A stretch of DNA of 64,000 nt, taken from the NCBI GenBank assembly GCA_028753945.1, contig JAPNXP010000004.1, positions 5,332,001 through 5,396,000 on the forward strand, read 5' to 3'. This DNA comes from Hexactinellida sp. DTS-2022. Lineage: Eukaryota > Porifera > Hexactinellida. Both the position numbers and the translations under genes were made by a program. The notes beneath the pieces were generated by a model. That model was not told the origin of the DNA. It saw only the letters and a list, made by a program, of their open reading frames with translations, and did not search any database. Below, piece after piece: positions 42,901 through 56,000 of this stretch; position 1 is the stretch's first letter; each line of letters starts with the position of its first letter.

Positions 42901-44759
42901 AAAAGGAGCGTCTCGCACTCCTGAATAATTCCTTGCCAGTGTTAGTCTCTATACCCAAATGCGTTCTATTTTATGCTATTTTATGCTATGCATTGTATTT
43001 AGGTTTCCCTTATAAGAACTGGGATATTTCGAATAGAGTAGACAGATGTTTGATGGACGAACTCAAAGAGGACATCTGTCACTTGGATATGGAACTAACC
43101 GGAATACGGGAGTTCCCATTTCGCGTGAATCCACCCGACTCAAATGCAATTCAGTTCCGAATATTCCTGTGTGACGAGCCTATATTAGCCCCACTCACAT
43201 TCTTCTGTCCTAGATTCATCACCATGGTTACAAGCGAGCATGTTAAATCTCAGAAAATACAACCTCCACATCCAGAGGATTATCTGGATGACGTCACATT
43301 ATTTGAAACCAAGAAAGATTTAATTTCAGGTTTAACAGTAGAACCTCTTTACAAATAGAACCTCGTTACATGGTTAATATGAAATTCCGGTTAATACGTA
43401 CACTATTTCAGTCCCCTTCAAAGCCTTTTCAATACAAATGATATTGGTTAATACGAATTCCGGATAAAGCGAACGCATTTGACGGTCCCCTGGTCTACTG
43501 TAGTTAGCAAAATAGCCAATTATATTTTAATGGTCCCTTTTGAAGGTATATAGGGTTTGTATTTAGTTGAGTTCGCTTAATATGAAGTCTCTATTATGAA
43601 CACAATTTTGGTCCCTTTAATGTTCATAATAAAAGAACATTTTGTATTTGGGACTGCCAAATCGAACAAACTAATCAGTGGTGAGACGCTGCTATTAGAA
43701 CCTCGTTAGTAGGAACACCAGGGGACCGTCAAAATGCGTTCGCCTTATCCGGAATTCGTATTAACCAATATCATTTGTATTGAAAAGGCTTTGAAGGGGA
43801 CTGAAATAGTGTTCGTATTAACCGTGTTCTACTAACTAGGTTCTACTGTAGTGTTCGTATTAACCGTGTTCCTACTAACGAGGTTCTACTGTATTTCTAC
43901 TGCACACTGCTATTTATACTTTAGGAGTGCATACTGATAAGCACTGCGAGCTGGACACAGAATTGCAGCTGCCAACTATAACCAAGTTGCTACACTCTAA
44001 ATCTATTGGCGGAACTGTTGGTGGCAGCAAACTGTTGAGTTTAGACGAGGCAGTGCATCTGTCGATCAGCTGTTCGAATGAACAGAATAAACATAAGTTG
44101 TATAAGAGCATTGTTGTTACGGGAGCTGGATTCTTGTTTCCCAAAGGGTTAACCTTTCTACAGAATAGAATTAAGGTTAGTCATGTTGTTGTTGTTTACT
44201 TGTTTGTATTAGTACAGTCGAAACCGGTTTTTTGTAACCAATTCTTTGCATGGAAATGATGTAAGAAAATCCGATAGTTAGAATAAACCGATTGAAAATG
44301 GAACAAAATTGGAATTTCTTAAAATTATAAAAATAACTAATAAGTAAGAAAAACCGGTTTCGACTGTATGTTAATATACAGTAGACTCTGTTAATAGGAA
44401 CACGGATAAGGGAAATATCGGTTAAGGAGTACAAGGTTAATTCCCCTAGCCTATACAAATGCATGCAAGTGACTCCGGTTAATACGAATTCCGGATAATA
44501 AGAACATATTAAGACGGTCCCCTGGTGTTCCTATTAAAGAGAGTCTACTGTACTTTTATAGGACACACTACCTGATTCTCTTAAGAAGATACAAGTTGAG
44601 ATCTTCACACCTTCTAGAGGTGACGTGTCTACACTGAGTTGGTCAGGTGGCACAATAGTGGCTTCTGTGGACACATTTAATGAGGTCTGGATTCGGAGAG
44701 AGGAATGGCTGACAAGTGGAGTCAGACTTATTAGAGAGAGATCTCCTTTCATTTGGTGA
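36922..44759 (+). CDS. ACTR8: Actin-related protein 8 (INO80 complex), 7 exons
   Basis: Joined exons 36922-37168, 40933-41089, 41314-41625, 42014-42261, 43003-43329, 43925-44175 and 44562-44759 give 579 aa. Every junction is GT-AG and all phases agree. Conserved ARP8 segments appear in order: LQPGSANLRIGRVTD with PHVIA (exon 1), YSVHWPIKRG (3), SGCVVDVGDQTISVGCIEDG and LNYGGNDVTRAFWWL (4), HLDMELTGI and APLTFFCPRF (5), VHLSISCSNEQNKHKLYKSI and VVTGAGFLFPKGLTFLQNRI (6), and WIRREEWLTSGVRLIRERSP (7). ARP8 is a nuclear subunit of the INO80 chromatin remodeller, binding nucleosomal or linker DNA with actin and ARP4. The human protein is slightly longer (624 aa). Intron 1 (3.8 kb) contains an entire NHL gene on the opposite strand; most other introns are filled by MITEs. 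Confidence 0.95.
37176..37314. mobile_element. MITE family D, at the start of ACTR8 intron 1
   Basis: CAGTGGATGCCGGTTATAAG to CCCGATATCTACTG, beginning 8 bp after the exon 1 donor. Confidence 0.85.
37315..39216. other. ACTR8 intron 1, unannotated AT-rich part
   Basis: No coding frame, MITE or repeat recognised in this ~1.9-kb stretch. Confidence 0.6.
39217..40745 (-). repeat. Right arm of ~1.5-kb inverted duplication (NHL pair 2)
   Basis: Reverse complement of 31605-33140, including about 290 bp of shared upstream DNA. The whole arm sits inside ACTR8 intron 1. Confidence 0.92.
39220..40455 (-). CDS. Coiled-coil + NHL-propeller protein (pair 2, right), nested in ACTR8
   Basis: 411 residues, one exon, transcribed opposite to its host ACTR8. 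N-terminus MAVRFPDPIHP, coiled-coil region and NHL propeller are as in the left copy; the two differ mostly by scattered substitutions in the blade region (for example GQFNSPFGLSVSTNGDVFVA here). The frame is fully open. Because the upstream ~290 bp was copied too, it probably has its own functional promoter, and its RNA would be antisense to ACTR8 intron 1. Confidence 0.9.
   Translation of the reverse strand: MAVRFPDPIHPVDPVELEIHQLFDRIIMCVQQRRVALLTTYRDTRDQIAARPIARARKEQELIGAKIEIEARLQMNELRETQERILAELEQALAEVRVPQPETRVVFRGTCGHLEQVIAGVGEVVEEEVPVVPRYQEMRPIVAVGKEGQAPGELFNPCGVAIDENSNLIYVAEGFGSGRVSIFSETGEFLNTFRHQDMRWPWGIAIHRDNLYVTDIWVDDVFRFKIEADMRLVASLGSQGSGVGQFNSPFGLSVSTNGDVFVADSNNHRIQVLDDSLHFQRSITHQTMESPCDVKLTPDEVYVLCSDSPCILVFSHAGEKIRSLITQGTGMQIGSVRFFCLDRQQNLLISDYRNHKVRIFSKEGTHLHTIGEYGHEVGMLYLPKGIVLTENLKFIIVSFNDNYRLQIFSCQ
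41128..41284. mobile_element. MITE family D in ACTR8 intron 2
   Basis: CAGTGGATGCCGGTTATAAG to TCCGACATCTATTG. With flanking (GTT)n runs it makes up nearly all of the 224-bp intron. Confidence 0.85.
41665..41930. repeat. Low-complexity AAC/AACC/AAAC array in ACTR8 intron 3
   Basis: About 260 bp of interleaved AACAA, CCAACC and AAACAAAC units. Long cysteine/leucine-rich frames on the opposite strand come only from this repeat. Confidence 0.85.
42295..42580. mobile_element. MITE family B carrying family E sequence (ACTR8 intron 4)
   Basis: Ends CAGTCAGGTCTGCTTATATG / AACCTGACTG are family B. About 42318-42370 is the family E interior (ATTAATGCATTTAGTGCTCT, AAATCTCCATTTCGTTA). Confidence 0.85.
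42740..42945. repeat. Dispersed repeat family M, copy 1
   Basis: About 200 bp shared in inverse orientation with 55905-56115, including TACGCTCCTAATCCTGGTCT and GATTCCAAATTTTCGCGCTC. Lies in ACTR8 intron 4. Confidence 0.8.
43336..43500. mobile_element. MITE family A in ACTR8 intron 5
   Basis: CAGTAGAACCTC start, CAGTCCCCTTCAAAGCC interior, shortened right end GGTCTACTG; begins 7 bp after the exon 5 donor. Confidence 0.75.
43525..43640. mobile_element. MITE family B fragment
   Basis: Family B right half (GGTTTGTATTTAGTTGAG, GGTCCCTTTAATGTTCATAA) without ends. Confidence 0.7.
43692..43891. mobile_element. MITE family A with duplicated right end
   Basis: TAGAACCTCGTTAGTAGG to ACGAGGTTCTACTG. 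The right terminus (GTTCGTATTAACCGTGTTC ... GGTTCTACTG) occurs twice in tandem. It ends 33 bp before the exon 6 acceptor. Confidence 0.8.
44215..44366. mobile_element. MITE family H in ACTR8 intron 6
   Basis: CAGTCGAAACCGGTTTTTTG to AAAACCGGTTTCGACTG; a perfect family H terminal repeat. Confidence 0.85.
44379..44550. mobile_element. MITE family A2 in ACTR8 intron 6
   Basis: CAGTAGACTCTGTTAATAGG to GAGAGTCTACTG; it ends 11 bp before the AG of the exon 7 acceptor. Confidence 0.85.
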
Positions 44760-45178
44760 CAATATACTGTGTTGTTGTTGTTGTTGTTGTTGACAATATA
44801 TTGTTTGTGTATTGTTGTTGATTGTTTGTGTTGTTGGTGACAATATATTGTTTGTATTGTTGTTGACAATAACAGGAACTATAGGTGTTATTATATGTAT
44901 AAAACTAGTAGCTTTCAATAAACAGATAATTCTAAAAAATATTAAAAATTTTTTGATTTCTGTTAAACAACAAGAATAAAACATTTAAAAGTTAGAATAT
45001 AGTTTATTTGTTTGTTTGTTTGTCTACAAATAACAAAATATATAAAATAGCTCAATTTAATTTATCTCAGAGATTTATCAATCACCTGACTGTATAAAAT
45101 GCTTAAAACAATATAGTGACCTGATAAAATAAAAAGTATCAAAAGTTAAGAATATTCATACACCTATTGGAACTGGAA
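44760..45178. other. Convergent 3' region between ACTR8 and Tuba
   Basis: Holds (GTT)n and GACAATATATTGTTTGTG repeats (44768-44876) and an AATAAA at 44917-44922 usable by ACTR8. No coding sequence. Confidence 0.6.
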
Positions 45179-46910
45179 CTAACAATTCTGTTCAATTGGA
45201 ACCAAATACGAGCCTGGCACATAACCGATTTTGTCGTCCGCTTCGATTAACCACCATTCAGTATTTCCTTCCATGTCATTCTTTCTGATCACCGATATTA
45301 CCTGACCCTCAGTCAGCGACACCTAATAAGTGGCACAATTAAGTGGTAGTAAGTGACACAATATGTCTTCTTACTGGCACAATCTAAGTGGTTTAATGAC
45401 ACTCAAACGACACAATTTAAGTGGCATTAAAATGACACAAATATGAGTTATATTAGTGACTCGACTCAATTTAAAGTCTATTTATAACACATTTTAAGGT
45501 CCACTTAAGACTAAAATAAAATATTTGTTACTTCAATATTCTCTCTGGCTTCGAATGGGTATTCTGAAAAGTAGAATTCCTCAGTTGCCTTCGCGTATCT
45601 AGGTTCGGTCTCCAATTCTTCCATTTTTGCTAACTCAGCTTCTGTGCATTCCGCTAAATAGCTAGCCGGCACATACCCCGTCTGGTTGCCTAGCAACACA
45701 AACCACCATTCCGTATTTGCAACTGTATCATGTGCTTCTATCACCTTTACAATATCTCCTAAAACACATGTTTAACATGACACTATTATTCGTATTCAAT
45801 ATATAGAGAGACTTAATAATAAGCGAACTCAACTAAAACACCATAATTAATATAACACTATTATTCGTATCACAAAATCAAATAACTTATATAGAGCTCA
45901 GCTCTAGTAGAGTTCAGTTTTTCAGTACATTCAGGCACTTGAGAAAGATCAGGTTTTCCCAGAGTTTGAAATTGACCTTTAGAAAGTAACCCTGGGGTTT
46001 TAGTATGGGAAAAAATCTCAACTCTACTAGAGCTCAGCTCTATATAAGCATTCTCTTACAATATACAGTCAGGTTCTTATTAAGAACATTCAAGGGACCA
46101 AAATTGTGTTCATAATAGAGATACTTCATAATAAGCGAACTCAACTTAATACAAACCTTATGTAAGTTGTTAAATTGGGACCATAGGGCTTGTTCATAAC
46201 AAAAAGTTTAATAATAAGCAGACGAATAACTGTTCACAATAAGCAGACCTGACTGTATTTGTATAATTGTGTCGCTGTGCCCTTGACACTTACCTGGATT
46301 AACAGACAGCTCAATAGCATTTGTAGATAAATACTGGTGTTTGACAATATAGTCCTTTGATTGAGGATTAAGATTAGAGTTTGAGAATAAATTCAAATCC
46401 TGATTTTGAGGAGAATTCGCTCCAACACCTCCTATGGGCCGTAGCTATAAATAGAAAAATAAACAAATTATAAACTTGTTGTATGAATAAACAATTGTTG
46501 TTTACTTGTACATAAAACCTCCAAAAGTTAACACCTTCAAGAAATGAACAACTCCAAAATATGAACACTTTTTCTCCGTCCCAAATTTCCCTATTGCTTT
46601 AGACACAAGTTATGATAAACCATGAAAAGTTAACACCTCTCAAAAATGAACGTTTTGGCTGGTCCCCAGAGTGTTCACTTTCTGAAGGTTTTACTGTACA
46701 TGAAAATCTGATTGTGTTTAGCTTAATTTACTAGCTAACTACTAAAAATCTAAAATTACAGCTGTGCCGACAGCATGTTCCTTTGAAGGCACTATCTTTT
46801 GAATGATTGGTAGTTTGTAGTGCCTCCAAAAGAACATGTTGTCGGCACAGCTGTAATTTTAGATTTTTTGTAATGTCATCTTCCTATAAATCTTCCTATT
46901 AAATAAACAG

Positions 46911-46947
<37 letters not shown>

Positions 46948-49900
46948 CTTATAAGAAACAACATACGGGTCTAATAGGCCGCATTACATCCGGTTTGGTT
47001 GGCAGTCTGTTTATCCTAACAACCGAAAAGGAGGCTGGAATGAAGTGTAGGTTGCACATGGCACAACACGCTCTGTGGAGTCTCTCCAGATGAACTTTCT
47101 CGATTTCCGACAGGTCGCTGGGCTGTAAATAGAGGTGTTAAGTGGTTTGCGACACTATTGTACGTACTACAGGTGACTCCGCTTAATAGGGTCAGTTTGT
47201 TCCAGGGTAGTTTGACCCAATTAAGCGGAGAAATCGATTAACCGAAAATATTTTGAGTCAAACTGTAATTCGGTCGGTTAAGGAGTACAAGGTTAATTCC
47301 CCTAGCCTATACAAATGCATGCAAGTGACTCCGGTTAATACGAATTCCGGATAATACGAACATATTAAGACGGTTCCCTGGTGTTCCTATTAACAGAGTC
47401 TACTGTACTTATCTAGTAATGGTCTTAAAACTCTCGTTAAATAATTTTTTTATGTCCAATGGCTATACAATATAGAGGTTACTATTATATGAAGATTTTA
47501 ACACGTACAGTAGAACCTCGTTAGTACAAACACGGTTAATACGAATTTCCGGATAAGACGAACAAACAGTTCCACAAAATCAGGTCCCTACAATGGCTAT
47601 TAAATGGGTATTACTCCGGTTAATACGAACACTTTTTACCGTCCGTTGGTGTTCGTATTAACGAGGTTCTACTGTAGCTAGTTAATCAGTTAGTTAATTA
47701 GCTAGTTAATCAGTTAGTTAGTTAGCTAGCTAAACTAGTTAACATTCGGTATACTATCCGTAAGCGTAACTATTAACTGACAAGTGGCTTGGCTATCTTC
47801 TTGAAGGCTAGTTCTATCCTCGCGAAGTATCCAGACACGCTATGCACCAGGGCCGCTAGACACCTCTGTAGATAATCCTCTGCCATGGAACAGAACTTAG
47901 GAATATCGTCTAACAACTGTTGATTGAGAGCGTCGTAGTTAAGCTTAGCTAACTGGAGCTCGTCCTTCATCTGAGTTATAAGTGAATAGATATATACATG
48001 TTGTTATACAGTGGTATTGCAGAGTGTTTTAATTAACAATAATTATTGCTACTATAGTAGATGTCGGTTATAAGCACACTGGTTATAAGAACATACCGGA
48101 TATAAGAACATTATATTGGAAAACGGTTGCCATATACCCTATATAATTTATGTCGGTTAAAAGATCATTATATGCAGTTCCCGACGATGTTCTTATAACC
48201 GGCATCCACTGTATAATCCAAATACAGTCAGGTCTGCTTATTGTAAATTATTTTGTCTGCTTGATATGAAAACTTTTTATTATGAACAAGCCCTATGGTC
48301 CCAATTTAACAACTTACATAAGATTTGTATTAAGTTGAGTTCGCTTATTATGAAGTCTCTCTATTATGAACACAATTTTTGGTCCTTTGAATGTTCATAA
48401 TAAGAACCTGATTGTATTTCAGTTATAATAAAGTATTCACTAATCCAAACGATTTTTTGTAAGTGGTAAAAAACTGTTTGTATGAGCGAGGATTTACTGT
48501 ACAATAAATAATTGCAAACTAACAGATTTTAGTTTGCTAACATCCCTGGTCTTCTCTGCTTTATTAAGACACGCGTCATAATCCAACAGTTTGTCATTTC
48601 TCTTCTGAATCAAGTGCAGCGGTCCCTGGAATAGGCTAAGTAGGTTCTGTATTGGTTGCAGCACTCTCAGGTTAAGCGAGTCCGACTAACAGAAATATAT
48701 ATTACTTATGGAACTATAACAGGAACTACAATAGGAACTATAGTAGAACCTCGTAATACAGTTGAAACCGGTATTTTCTAACCAATTCTTTGCAAGAAAA
48801 TAAAGTAAGAAAAATCCGATAGTTAGAAAAAACCGATTGAAATAAAACAAAATTGAAATTTCTTACACATTTAGAATAAATAGTTAGAAAAAACCGGTTT
48901 CGACTGTACAAAATTCAGGTTAATACGAACACTAATTCAGTCCCCATTAATTTTCATCCTAAAAGGCGAACTTGCTATTAGAAGAACAGAATTAACATTA
49001 AATGCTCGCTTGGGGACTGAAATAACTTGCTAATAGAGCAATATTGCTATTAGGCGAACACTATACGTATATAGTCAGATTATAGTACACTTTGTTTACA
49101 TGATATAATGAATAAGTTACTTACCAACTGTGGGAATATATGCTCGTTAATAACACTCTTGTGTATCATGTTGTACGCTATAACACATTGCAGCTCTTTC
49201 CCATTGCAGAACTCACTTAGCCCCTCGCACACTATTAGTCTAGAGTCAAGTGCTTCCTACAGAATAGACATACGGTAGAACCTCGTTAGTACCTTATACA
49301 ATAGAACTTTATACAGTAGAACCTTATACAGTAGAACCTCGTTAGTAGGAACACGGATAAGGGGAATATTGTACAGGATTTAATTCCCTTATTGAACCAC
49401 TTAACACCTCTTGTTGTTGTTTACGAATTACAGTAGAACCTCGTTAGTAGGAACACGGATAAGGGAATATCGGTTAAGGAGTACAAGGTTAAATCCCCTA
49501 GCCTATACAAATGCATGCAAGTGACTCCGGTTAATACGAATTCCGGATAATACGAACATATTAAGACGGTCCCCTGGTGTTCCTATTAACAAGAAATAAT
49601 GTAGAACCACTAATGCCACTTTTGTGCCACAAACCTGCATACAGCTTAATAGCGTGGTTATGCTTTTAACCACAGATTTAAGAGTTTTCTCTAATTCTCT
49701 GAATCTCCTCTCTTCTGCTTGAAACACCTCGTCTACTGTCTGGTAAACAAGTAAACAACAACAAATAAACTAGGAGTAATAACGACTAGTAAACAACAAT
49801 ATGTAAAAACAAGCAAATAATAACAAGTAAACAACAACAAACAAACAAACAAATAAACACAAACAAACAAACAATCAAACAACCAACAAACAAACAAACA

Positions 49901-49982
49901 ATCAAACAAACAAACAAACAAACAAACACACAAACAAACACGCAAACAAACAAATAAACAATAAACAAACAAACAAACAAAC

Positions 49983-50020
<38 letters not shown>

Positions 50021-53000
50021 CAACTTACAGAGGTGTTAATACCAGCAGACTTTAGAATAATTTGGTTGACTCTTCTGGTTTTCTTTATAACCGAATGCCA
50101 ACTCATATTTTCCAGTTTACTTTTCAATCCTTGTTCGTTAACGTGATACTTCAGTACTAAATATAGATACAGGAACTAACTATAGAATAGTTCTAGTTCC
50201 ATTATATGACACCCTATGACAGCTTATTGTCTAGCTAACCATTATATAATATGAGTTTACTTATACAGCGATCATCGGCGTTTGTATTAAAAAACCTCGC
50301 TACTTTCTACCGATTTTTTTTATGTTTATAAAAAACACCATCGCTAGAAACTAGGCAGGTTTTTTAATACAAACACCGATGATCGCTGTATAAATAAATT
50401 CCTATTATATAACCTATTTAACTCCAAAACTTTAGAATTTTCCAAATCAATAAAATACACTTGTTAAAAATATCACTTAATGTTATAAATTTTATCCTTA
50501 GGGTATAAAAGCTATCTTTACGGTATCAAAATATATATTCTTTCGGTATCAAATTTTTCCCTTATGGTATAAAAATCTATAAAAATCTATAAATATTTCT
50601 ATAAACACGCACCTAGATCCTTTCTCCTCTTAACCTCGTTGATCTGATTGGCTACTTCCCTCATTAGCTTAAAGGCACTGATTAGATGCTTCTTATCTGT
50701 GTGATCATCCTCTGTGTATTTAACCAAATCCCCGAGTAATAGAGGGTACTTAAGTATTCTCTGCATGGGCTTTATCAGGATAGAAGGCAAATCCCAACAT
50801 TGTACGTGACTCCTGTAATACAGTATATGTCGGATATAAGCACACCGGTTATAAGAACATATCGGATATAACTTAAGAACACTATGTTGGAAAATTGTTG
50901 CCATATACCCTATATAATTTATGCCGGTTATAAGAACATTATATGCAGTTCCCGACGATGTGCTTAAAATGTTTCGGTTAATAGATTTCTCCGCTTAATA
51001 AATAACAAATATCAAACCTGATTTGAGAGAGTCCATATTCCAACACACCATGTATAGGATGTTCCTCATCAAACTACATAACAACAGGTAATAACCAAAT
51101 ATGCTATAAATACTAATATGGAGCCGTATTTGACCAATTTGAATACATAACACATTGAAATTTAATATTTGGCTGACTATTCCCAAAGGTGACAAGACAT
51201 TACTACAGTAGAACCTCGTTAGTAGGAACACGGTTAATACTAATTTCCGGATAAGACGAACAAACAGTTCCACAAAATCAGGTCCCTACAATGGCTATGC
51301 AATGGGTATTACTCCGGTTAATACGAACTCCGGGTAAAACGAGCACATTTTACCGTCCGTTGGTGTTCGTATTAACGAGGTTCTACTGTATCTATAAATA
51401 CTAAAATGGAACTGAAACTAACTTTGTCTAGGAGAGTTAATGCCTCATCCAAATTCCTGCAGTAACTAGCGTAGGTATCTTTGAGATCTCTTGCATTCAT
51501 TAGGAAACATAAACCTGTAAACAACAATAACAATAACAACAACAACAATAATAATAATATTATTATAATCATAACTAAATAACAACTAAATCATAACAAT
51601 CTATAACAACAACACAATAAAACAACAACACAGCACAACGACAACAACAACAATAACTATCACAACAACAACAACAACTATCACAACAACAACAACAACA
51701 ATCATAACTAAACAACAACAACAATAATTATCACAACAATAACAAACAATAACAATAATTATCACACAACAACAACAAACACACTATGTTTACCTATAGT
51801 TTGTTTCTCCGTAACATTCCTTATAGTATCCTGTAGACCAACAAGTAACACCTCAGACACTTTAGAAACTCCCTCAATATTTCCAAACAGAATACTTATA
51901 TCCATATCTGCTATATTAGCATCTCTACATGCCTGTAGCACATAAGTGCAGGTTAGATACATGTGTTTACTGAAGTCCCTCTCTGTTTGTACTATCTCAT
52001 CCAGTACGTATTGTCTGTGTTCCAAGCGCGTCATACGGGGGTCCTGTGTCGTGGCTATTGCAGCTATATGGATACGGATAGTAGTGTGTTATAGGTGTTT
52101 ATCTAGAATTTTCTTGGCCGGCACTTTTTATGAATTAAAATTTGTAATTACTTATATAGAGCTCAGCTCTAGTAGAATTCAGTTTTTCAGTATGTGTATT
52201 CAGGCACTGAGAAAGGTCAGTTTTCCCAAGCTTTGAAATTGACCTTTAGAAAGTAAGCCTGGGCTTTAGTATGGGAAAAATCTGAACTCTACAAAGCTCA
52301 GCTCTATATAAGCATTCTCTTAAAATTTATGGCACCTATAAAAAATAAAATTTATAGGTGCCAGTCAGGCATCGGTTGAGATGCAAAAGTGCTTGCAATG
52401 TGATTCCATTTAAGTGTCTGGTTGGGACTTAATTTGGTGCCAGGTTTCAAACAAGATTTTTTGGCCATAGAAATTCCTGGATAAAATCCTGTTTTGGTAC
52501 CGTATATATTTTACCTTCTTCAAATAATGCCTCATCATTTAATTACATTCCACAAAGCTACTAGTGTGTATTAATTTCATCATACAAATGCAATCTTTAT
52601 TGAAATACTGTTTATAGAAATATCAGTGGATAAATATATTATTGTTGTTTACCTTTCCTATTCTGTAGTTCTATTTGCAGAATTTGTATTTTGCTTTGCG
52701 TTTGTTGCATCTTTGACATAACTTCCTGTTTCATGTTGTATTCCAATGGGATCTCCAGCTGACTTTCTAGCCCAATCAGAATCCTCTCTTCAGCCTAACA
52801 AACAAAATAATTATCCAATCAACTAAATATAGTATAAACTGGTTATAACGTACACCCTTGGGAATGGAAATAAGTACGTATTATCCGAATTTATCCTACA
52901 TAGACATACATACTGCTTACTAGTCTGCTTAATATGAAAACTTTTTGTTATGAACAAGCCCTATGGTCCCAATTTAACAGACTTGAATGTTCATAATAAA

Positions 53001-56000
53001 AGAACCTGACTGCTTTATAAACTTGGTTAATATAAATTAGTACGTACCAACCCAGGTACATTATAACCGGGATCTACTGTACTACGGTACATTCCTAACC
53101 TCCAGTTTGGTATCTATGGCAGCTATGGACTGCATAATCCTGTCTGGTGAGACCGGCTTATTCTGCTTAGGGGGACTGGAGGGAGTCCCCTCCCCTAAGT
53201 GGTCCGAGAATATCCTGTCTTTCTCAACTGTAAAGGCATTAATGGTAAACGTACAGTGGAATTGCTTTATTAGCAAAATTGCTTTATTAGCAACATTGCT
53301 TTATTAGCAACTTATTACTGTGCCGACTATACTATAGTGGCCCAGTTCTAAAATCATTTTAAGTTCCCAAGCGAGCTTTAAATGTTATTTCTGTTCCTCT
53401 AATCCTATGGTACCATTGTGTCCCCCTATGGTACCATTTGTGCCCCTGGGGTACCATTATGTCCCCTGGGGTACTACTACAACTACCTCTCAGCTCCAGG
53501 AGTCTACTCTGTATCTCCTGTATCTCGTGCTCACAGGCCACTTGTCGCACCTCCAGCTGTTCCTCTTTAGTAGAGTCAAACCCAGTAACCACCTGTGTAG
53601 TGTTATATAGGTAGTTAGCTAGGTAGGTAATTACTTTCTTTCTTTGCTCGTTCGTCCGTTCGTTCGTTAGTTAGTTAGGTAATTAGTTACAGTCAGGTCT
53701 GCTTATTGTGAACAAGATTTTGTCTGCTTAAAAATATGAAGATTTTTTATTATGAACAAGCCCTATGGTCCCAATTTAACAACTTACATAAGGTTTGTAT
53801 TAAGTTGAGATCGCTTATTATGAAGTCTCTCTATTATAACACAATTTTTGGTCCCTTGAATGTTCATAATAAAAAGAACCTGACTGTAGTTAGTTCGTTC
53901 GTTCGTTCGTTCGTTCGTTAGTCAGTTAGTTAGCTAGTTAGTTTGTTTACCTGTAACATTGTTTGTAAACAAGAGTGCATCTTTTCCTCCACCTAACAAT
54001 AAATAAACAGTTAACATCCATAAAAAACAAACCAACCAACCAACCAACCAAACAGACAAACAAACAACCAACCAACCAACCAAACAACCAAACAACAACA
54101 ACAACACCCAAACAAACAAACAACAACAACAACAACAACACCACTCACCTCTAACTTCCTCTCCACCTCTCCTATCTGATGCTGCAGCTCTATAAGTCCC
54201 GGGTACTGACTAATGTCTAGCTCCGGTTGCTGCAGAATGTGTTGCAGATGTGTCGGGCTGGCAGGGCTCGAGGGGGGGACTCCGTTAACTGTGCGCCGTC
54301 TGGGGGGCCTGTGTCCCTCTGGCTACACAACAACAACAACAACAACAATAGGTAAACAACAACAAGGGAACAACAAGTAAACAAGAACAAGGAAATAATA
54401 AAAAATCCAAAATTGCAGCCTGTGCCGACTCGGCACAGGCTGCAATTTTGGATTTTTAAAATTAGATTATTATTAAATATTTCTTTCCTACTATTTTTTG
54501 AGTGATTTCCAACACAGTTTAAACAAAGGAAATTCAATGTTGTTTTACCCATTTGTAGAATTCCATTCGACTTCGAATTTAGTTAATAGGAACACGGATA
54601 AGGGAAATATCGGTTAAGGAGTACAAGGTTAATTCCCCTAGCCTATACAAATGCATGCAAGTGACTCCGGTTAATACGAACATATTAAGACGGTCCCCTG
54701 GTGTTCCTACTAACAGAGCTACTGTAGTGTAACTAACTCTAAAGAATGGGTCTTCTAATGAGTCTGGTTCCAAAGGAGACTTTCTAGAATCTTCTGAAGA
54801 ACAGGATCCGTTAAGACTCCTGCTGTGAGAGGATACCCTGTTGTGGACTCGCACCTTCTAAACAACAACAACAACAACAACAACAATAGATGAGTAAACA
54901 AATAAACAAACTAACAAACTAACAAACTAACGAACTAGCTAGGTAACTAGTACAAGTGAACTCCCGTTATAACGAAGTCGGATATAACGAAATAACTGCT
55001 TATAACGAAATGGAGATTTCCCCCAGACCACTAAATGCATTAATTATCATCGCTTATAACAAATATCCGGATATAACGAAGGGATTTACAGGTCCCAAGC
55101 ACTTCGTTATAACGAGATTCTACTGTAACAATATAACATGCTGTTGGCACAGATGAAATTTTAGATTTTTTTGACACGAAACATCACAAAAAAGGTGCTA
55201 AACCTTTCTACTAATATTATGGTTATTTGATAGAACCACTTTCTCTTTGACATCTGTATACCACTAATCAATAAACAAACAAACAAACTAACTAACTAAC
55301 TACTAACTAGCTAACTACTATTAACTAACTAGCTACCTAACTACTACTAACCTTATCGAAGCTGGCTTTACGATTGGCAGTGGGACTAGCTATACCCACT
55401 ACCCCCTGTGTATCCTGGTCGCTGCTCTTAACACGTCTGAATGGCTGCGGACAGAAGTTGGGAGGTGTGCAGGGGGGGGACAGACGGATCTGTTCCTCTA
55501 TCAGGGAGGGGGTCAGGGTGCAGAACGAGTCCCCTCCCAGGCTGTACACTGTGCCCTCACTAGCCGGGTCTAAACAACACAATGATAGTACAGTATACTC
55601 TGCTTAATAGAGCCACCGGTTAATCGGTTTCTCCGCTTAATCGGGTCAAAATTTCACAGGATTTATGGGACAGAATTACAGTTTGGCTTACAATATTTTC
55701 GGTTAATCGGTTTCTCCGCTTAATCGGGTCAAAATTTCACAGGATTTATGGGACAGAATTACAGTTTGGCTTACAATATTTTCGGTTAATCGGTTTCTCC
55801 GCTTAATCGGGGCAAAACAACCTGGTCCCGAGGTGGCTCTATTAGGCGGAGTCGACTGTAATATAATAACAACAACACAACAATAATAATAGTAATAATA
55901 TAGTAGAACCAAGGAATTATCCAGGAGCGCGAGACGCTCTTTTGGAGCATGGTTTTTCTTCACTTTAGGAGCGCGAAAATTTGGAATCTTCTCCTATCGG

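Noticed and set aside
49733-50127. Cys/Val-rich minus-strand frames
   Set aside because: Simple-repeat translation, except that the first ~33 residues of the 50127 frame belong to a real Tuba exon (50029-50156).
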